NCBI RefSeq assembly: GCF_000327385.1
Contig: NW_008709259.1
Span: 2,260,909-2,324,908, forward strand
Length of the DNA stretch: 64,000 bases
Direction of reading: 5' to 3'
From: Lottia gigantea
Lineage: Eukaryota; Mollusca; Gastropoda; Lottiidae
Shown here: piece by piece, positions 60,961 to 64,000 of the stretch
How positions within the stretch are numbered: position 1 is the stretch's first letter
Layout: each line of letters begins with the position of its first letter
Position numbers and translations under genes: made by a program
Notes under the pieces: model-generated
The model's input: only the letters and a program-made list of their open reading frames with translations
Database searches by the model: none
Told to the model about the DNA's origin: nothing

Positions 60961-62175
60961 TAAATGGAAGTACATCTAACAAAAATATGCATTTTTCCAT
61001 GTGTGATCCTCAAGTTTAGTGATCTTGATCAAAACCATCCTCTTTTTGGACATGCAGCATAGTACTCTGAAAGATTCCAGCTCTGATCTAATACCTATAC
61101 ATGTCCAGTTAAATAAGATACAACCTAATTTAACTTCTCCAATTTGATCAACAAGTGTATAATATAATGATATTCATCAGTGGAATTTACCTGCCATGAC
61201 TAAAGTATAGAATCTCTATATAAGAAGATATAGCCATTAAAATTATTCATTATTGAAACGCGCTTCTAAGCATGATCCAAAATTACTTAGTAGAGTTATT
61301 GCTTAGCTTTATGGATTTATTGGATTATAGAGGGATTCTTTTCTATAGTTTTCACACCAGGTAAGTTCACCGATGAATAAAGACTCATTTTAACTGCTGC
61401 GTGCAGTTTCATAGACTCGATTATCCATGTCACAAAATTCGTCTTCTAATAAAGACTATTTTGAGCTTTACAATAATATTCCAAATTGTAATTATTATCA
61501 AAATATTTGTACATGCTACATCTTAGAGAGGATTCGATATTATATCTTGCTTTTTGTATAACAAAATATCTTTGATTCTCTGCGAAATTTCATTAATAAA
61601 TGTTAATTCATGATGAACTCTTTGATAATGCCAAATATAATCAAATCCATTACAGTATAATCTGCGTACATTATTAGTAACAGCTTGTTCTGAATAGTCA
61701 GTCGCTATTTACTTTGTTTTAGTTTTCATAGAATTCAGCTTTAATATATTTACGTCATTGTATGTCTATATTAGGTAATATAATTTTCATTGGTCCACGT
61801 GACCTTTTGTTGCTCTTCGTGTTAAATCGCCATATTCGTTCAGAAGAGTCGCCTTCAACTTTCGCAGACATATTGATAATAAAATTAAGGTCTAGAGATA
61901 AAACCCTTCAGGTACCTATTATATTTTGTTTATAAATGTATTAAGCATATTATTATAGCCTAGTGTACATGTGTCAATGCGCTTTCTATGAGTATTTCCT
62001 GTTTAAAGTGTCAGAATTGTCTAGATCATAGTTTGCATTTCATAGACACAATTTTCCTGTCGGCTAAGATTTATTGTATATTTCCTAGTTATACAACGTA
62101 TTTTCATAAGTCTCAATATATTGTCAGTTTCATATCTGTATTGTATTCAATATGTTAGGTAATAAGAGAATGGGA
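60961..62175. other. Gene-free stretch
   Basis: AT-rich with no coding signal; one foldback arm at 61.3 kb. It may include decayed 3' sequence of the LINE. Confidence 0.5.
61285..61385. repeat. Single arm related to the 63-kb foldback element
   Basis: AATTACTTAGTAGAG.., GGATTTATTGGATTATAGAGG.. and CACACCAGGTAAGTTCACC match both arms of the foldback at 62.9-63.3 kb in order and spacing. Confidence 0.55.
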
Positions 62176-62179
62176 GTTA

Positions 62180-63590
62180 ACTTGTGTGCATTGATCAGTT
62201 AAGTGTAGTCTGTAGTCTTGCTAAACGAGGTTACGTGCCTTTAGTTGATATTGATTCTTATCAGTATAACTTTTCTCTTTTCAGAATAAAATTTTATTAT
62301 TTCTGTAACATAATTCTGCTTGGAATAAAAGACATTACTGGAAGTTTGTCTTATCTAGAACCTTCTTCGCCCCATAAGGATAGTCTGGAACACAAATCAT
62401 TTATCTTAATTGAGTTACAATTATGGTTAAGTAATTCTGTCTCTATGTCGTGTACATATCATGAATATAATAAAAGGGGAAAGTGATTCACCTTGCATGA
62501 ATCCAGATGTACATGAAAAATATTCTGAGAATTCGTCGTTAAATTTTTCACGAGAGATTGAATACATAGACATTATCAAATTAAGGAATTTACCAGTGAT
62601 ACCCGTGTTTATTAATTTATACCATAGACGGCAATGACAGATACTATCAAATGCTTTTGAGTAATCCAAAAAGCAGGCATACAACCTCGATTTATTCTTA
62701 AGTGTTTTAGGACTAGGTTTTGCAAAACAAATATGGCATCCGTGGTACCAAAACCTGATCTAAATCCGAAGAAGGAGTCGGGAAGAACTTTATATTTATC
62801 ATTGAATAAAGATAACCTAGAGTTCCATATTGAGGTGAATAATTCATCCAAGTGACTGACGAGAGTTATTCCTCGATAATTACCCTCCATAATGGCATCA
62901 TTTTTTCTGAAAGTGATACTACGTCTTAGAATTAACATAAAATTTAAGAATTTTAAACTTGGCGAATAAGAGCCAGTAGATATACCTGGTGTCATATATA
63001 ACATAACAGGATCCTTATATAATCCGATAAATCCAAAAAACTTAGTAATTATCCATAAATATGCAATTAACTATTGAATAACGCTTAATGTCAAGATTAA
63101 GCGTTTTACAATAATTACTTATTTTTATGAATTTTCCTGATTTTATGCGGATTCTGTTGTAACTTTATGACACCAGGTAAGCTAACTGATAAATATAGAA
63201 TAATATTGACCTTTTCCAGAACTTGAATTTTAGGTTCATTCTTAGACGTTGTATCACTTTAAATAAGGAAATAATGATACCAAAAGACCACTATGTAGGA
63301 AGTGTGTTAAAAAGTGTACATAATGTAAGGGTTAAGATACCTTTAAATTCAATGAAATATTCATTTAATAGTTCGTCGGACCCATTACTTTTATCACGTT
63401 TTAAATTACTGATTGCTCCGAAAATTTCATCTTCAGCTATCTGACAATCATATTCATCCACTATATTGTCAGGGGCGGTGATCCCGGTTTCACTGGGCGC
63501 ATTTTGTTCATCTCCGACTAGGTTCCTGAATTAGTTACTAAACTCATTGAGTTAAGGATGTATGTGGTTGGTGAACTTTCTTCTTGAATC
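62180..63590 (-). mobile_element. LINE (non-LTR retrotransposon) fragment, reverse transcriptase region, degenerate
   Basis: Minus-strand reading gives successive reverse-transcriptase blocks in different frames. From 63,540 down: an IAEDEIFGAISNLKRDKSNG segment followed by SDELLN, then TLFNT and FGIIISLFK. After an inserted foldback (62,913-63,257): NYRGITLVSHL, FFGFRSGFGTTDAIFVLQNL, then ACFLDYSKAFDSI (motif A), LMSMYS-like and GFMQGESLSP (motif B). A decayed NDIETELLN piece follows near 62,440. Block order and wording match LINEs whose RT reads NYRGITLxSCLxKLFTS (a family common in molluscs and cnidarians). The YADD block, endonuclease and 3' end are not recognisable. Frame changes and stops make it a fossil copy. 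Confidence 0.85.
62913..63257. mobile_element. Foldback (long inverted repeat) element inserted in the LINE
   Basis: The ends are inverted copies (GTGATACTACGTCTTAGAAT at the left; GTGATACAACGTCTAAGAAT read inwards from the right). The inverted arms run about 140 bases with mismatches, and include the shared words GACACCAGGTA and GGATTTATCGGATTATA. The centre holds the perfect 10-bp hairpin AACGCTTAAT/ATTAAGCGTT at about 63,079-63,104. The LINE reading resumes on each side, SLFK before and KNDA..NYRG after, so the element was inserted into the LINE. A related arm sequence occurs alone at about 61,285-61,385. Confidence 0.7.
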
Positions 63591-63904
63591 GTTTGTAAAA
63601 TAGTTCCGGATCAGGATACAAACGTCTGAACTAACAAAATATTAAATCATGTCTAATCTCATATAATCTAACGATTTTCTTTACCAAAATGTATATATAC
63701 CAACCCCTTAAATCTATACTTTGTCCGGCAATCTTAGATACCTAAAAAATGCAGCAGATTCCAAGAAATGGTATACAATAGACCTACCTGACCTCACTGA
63801 CTATTGGTCTATCAGAAATGACCATTGCCTTTTATGTGAGAGGCTGTACTATTTTAAGACCAAAGTATATTGGAATCAGGCTGGATAAATAGATATATAT
63901 CATT

Positions 63905-64000
63905 ATAACATTTTATTTGTCAGTTCAAGCATTTTTTCGAAATTATTGTGTTCAGCAAGATAGTAAAATGTGCAAAGTCGGTTATAATGGATTTCTCTTT
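63905..64000. repeat. Long dispersed duplication, copy 3 (runs off the window)
   Basis: GTCAGTTCAAGCATTTTTTC, GAAATTATTGTGTTCAGCAA, GATAGTAAAATGTGC and TAATGGATTTCTCTTT match copy 2 from 60,553 onward, up to the window edge. Confidence 0.75.

Overview
This is an intron-containing, AT-rich, repeat-laden animal nuclear window, most likely from a mollusc or another lophotrochozoan. The evidence for an animal is a GEMIN8 (SMN complex) gene, a Golgi-type carbohydrate sulfotransferase with ordinary GT-AG introns, and many MITEs, minisatellites, a LINE and a Crypton-type recombinase remnant. The exact taxon cannot be read from the sequence. Gene density is low: about six genes or gene parts in 64 kb, with all other space filled by transposon-derived and tandem repeats.

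Layout. 1-10.8 kb: no gene; TTAA-flanked MITEs, a minisatellite at 3.4-3.9 kb and a degraded tRNA-like piece at 9.6 kb. 10.9-11.8 kb (-): intact single-exon GEMIN8. 12-22 kb: repeats, including a MITE cluster at 13.9-14.5 kb and a 60-bp satellite at 16.5-17.2 kb. 22.1-25.0 kb (+): the last two exons of a small cysteine-rich, probably secreted protein, with a 28-bp satellite in the intron between them. 25-30 kb: dispersed repeats and a recent 289-bp tandem duplication. 30.5-33.4 kb (-): three exons of a carbohydrate sulfotransferase. 35.1-36.2 kb: higher-order tandem repeat. 40.8-41.4 kb (-): terminal exon of a multipass membrane protein. 43.5-47.8 kb (-) and 53.3-56.9 kb (+): two divergently transcribed paralogues that I reconstruct across their introns. 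58.8-59.8 kb: Crypton-type tyrosine recombinase remnant. 62.2-63.6 kb (-): degenerate LINE interrupted by a foldback element.

The most interesting content is the paralogous pair. Each encodes a single-pass membrane protein of about 730-760 residues. The C-terminal half reads like a TIM barrel of the archaeal/bacterial MfnB ((5-formylfuran-3-yl)methyl phosphate synthase, DUF556) type, preceded by a strongly conserved domain I cannot name. Splice phases agree throughout (all internal junctions phase 0), and the exon order TM, linker, large domain is shared. A block of about 250 bp is nearly identical between the copies even at silent sites, which suggests gene conversion. One copy has lost a lysine that aligns with an MfnB active-site lysine, so the two proteins may have diverged in activity.

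The repeats are also informative. At least three, and perhaps five, unrelated MITE families end in TTAAAG and appear to be flanked by TTAA. A further hairpin family occurs five times: in two introns of one paralogue, in a long duplication at 51/60 kb, and alone at 21 kb. All gene names rest on reading protein motifs by eye; no searches were run.
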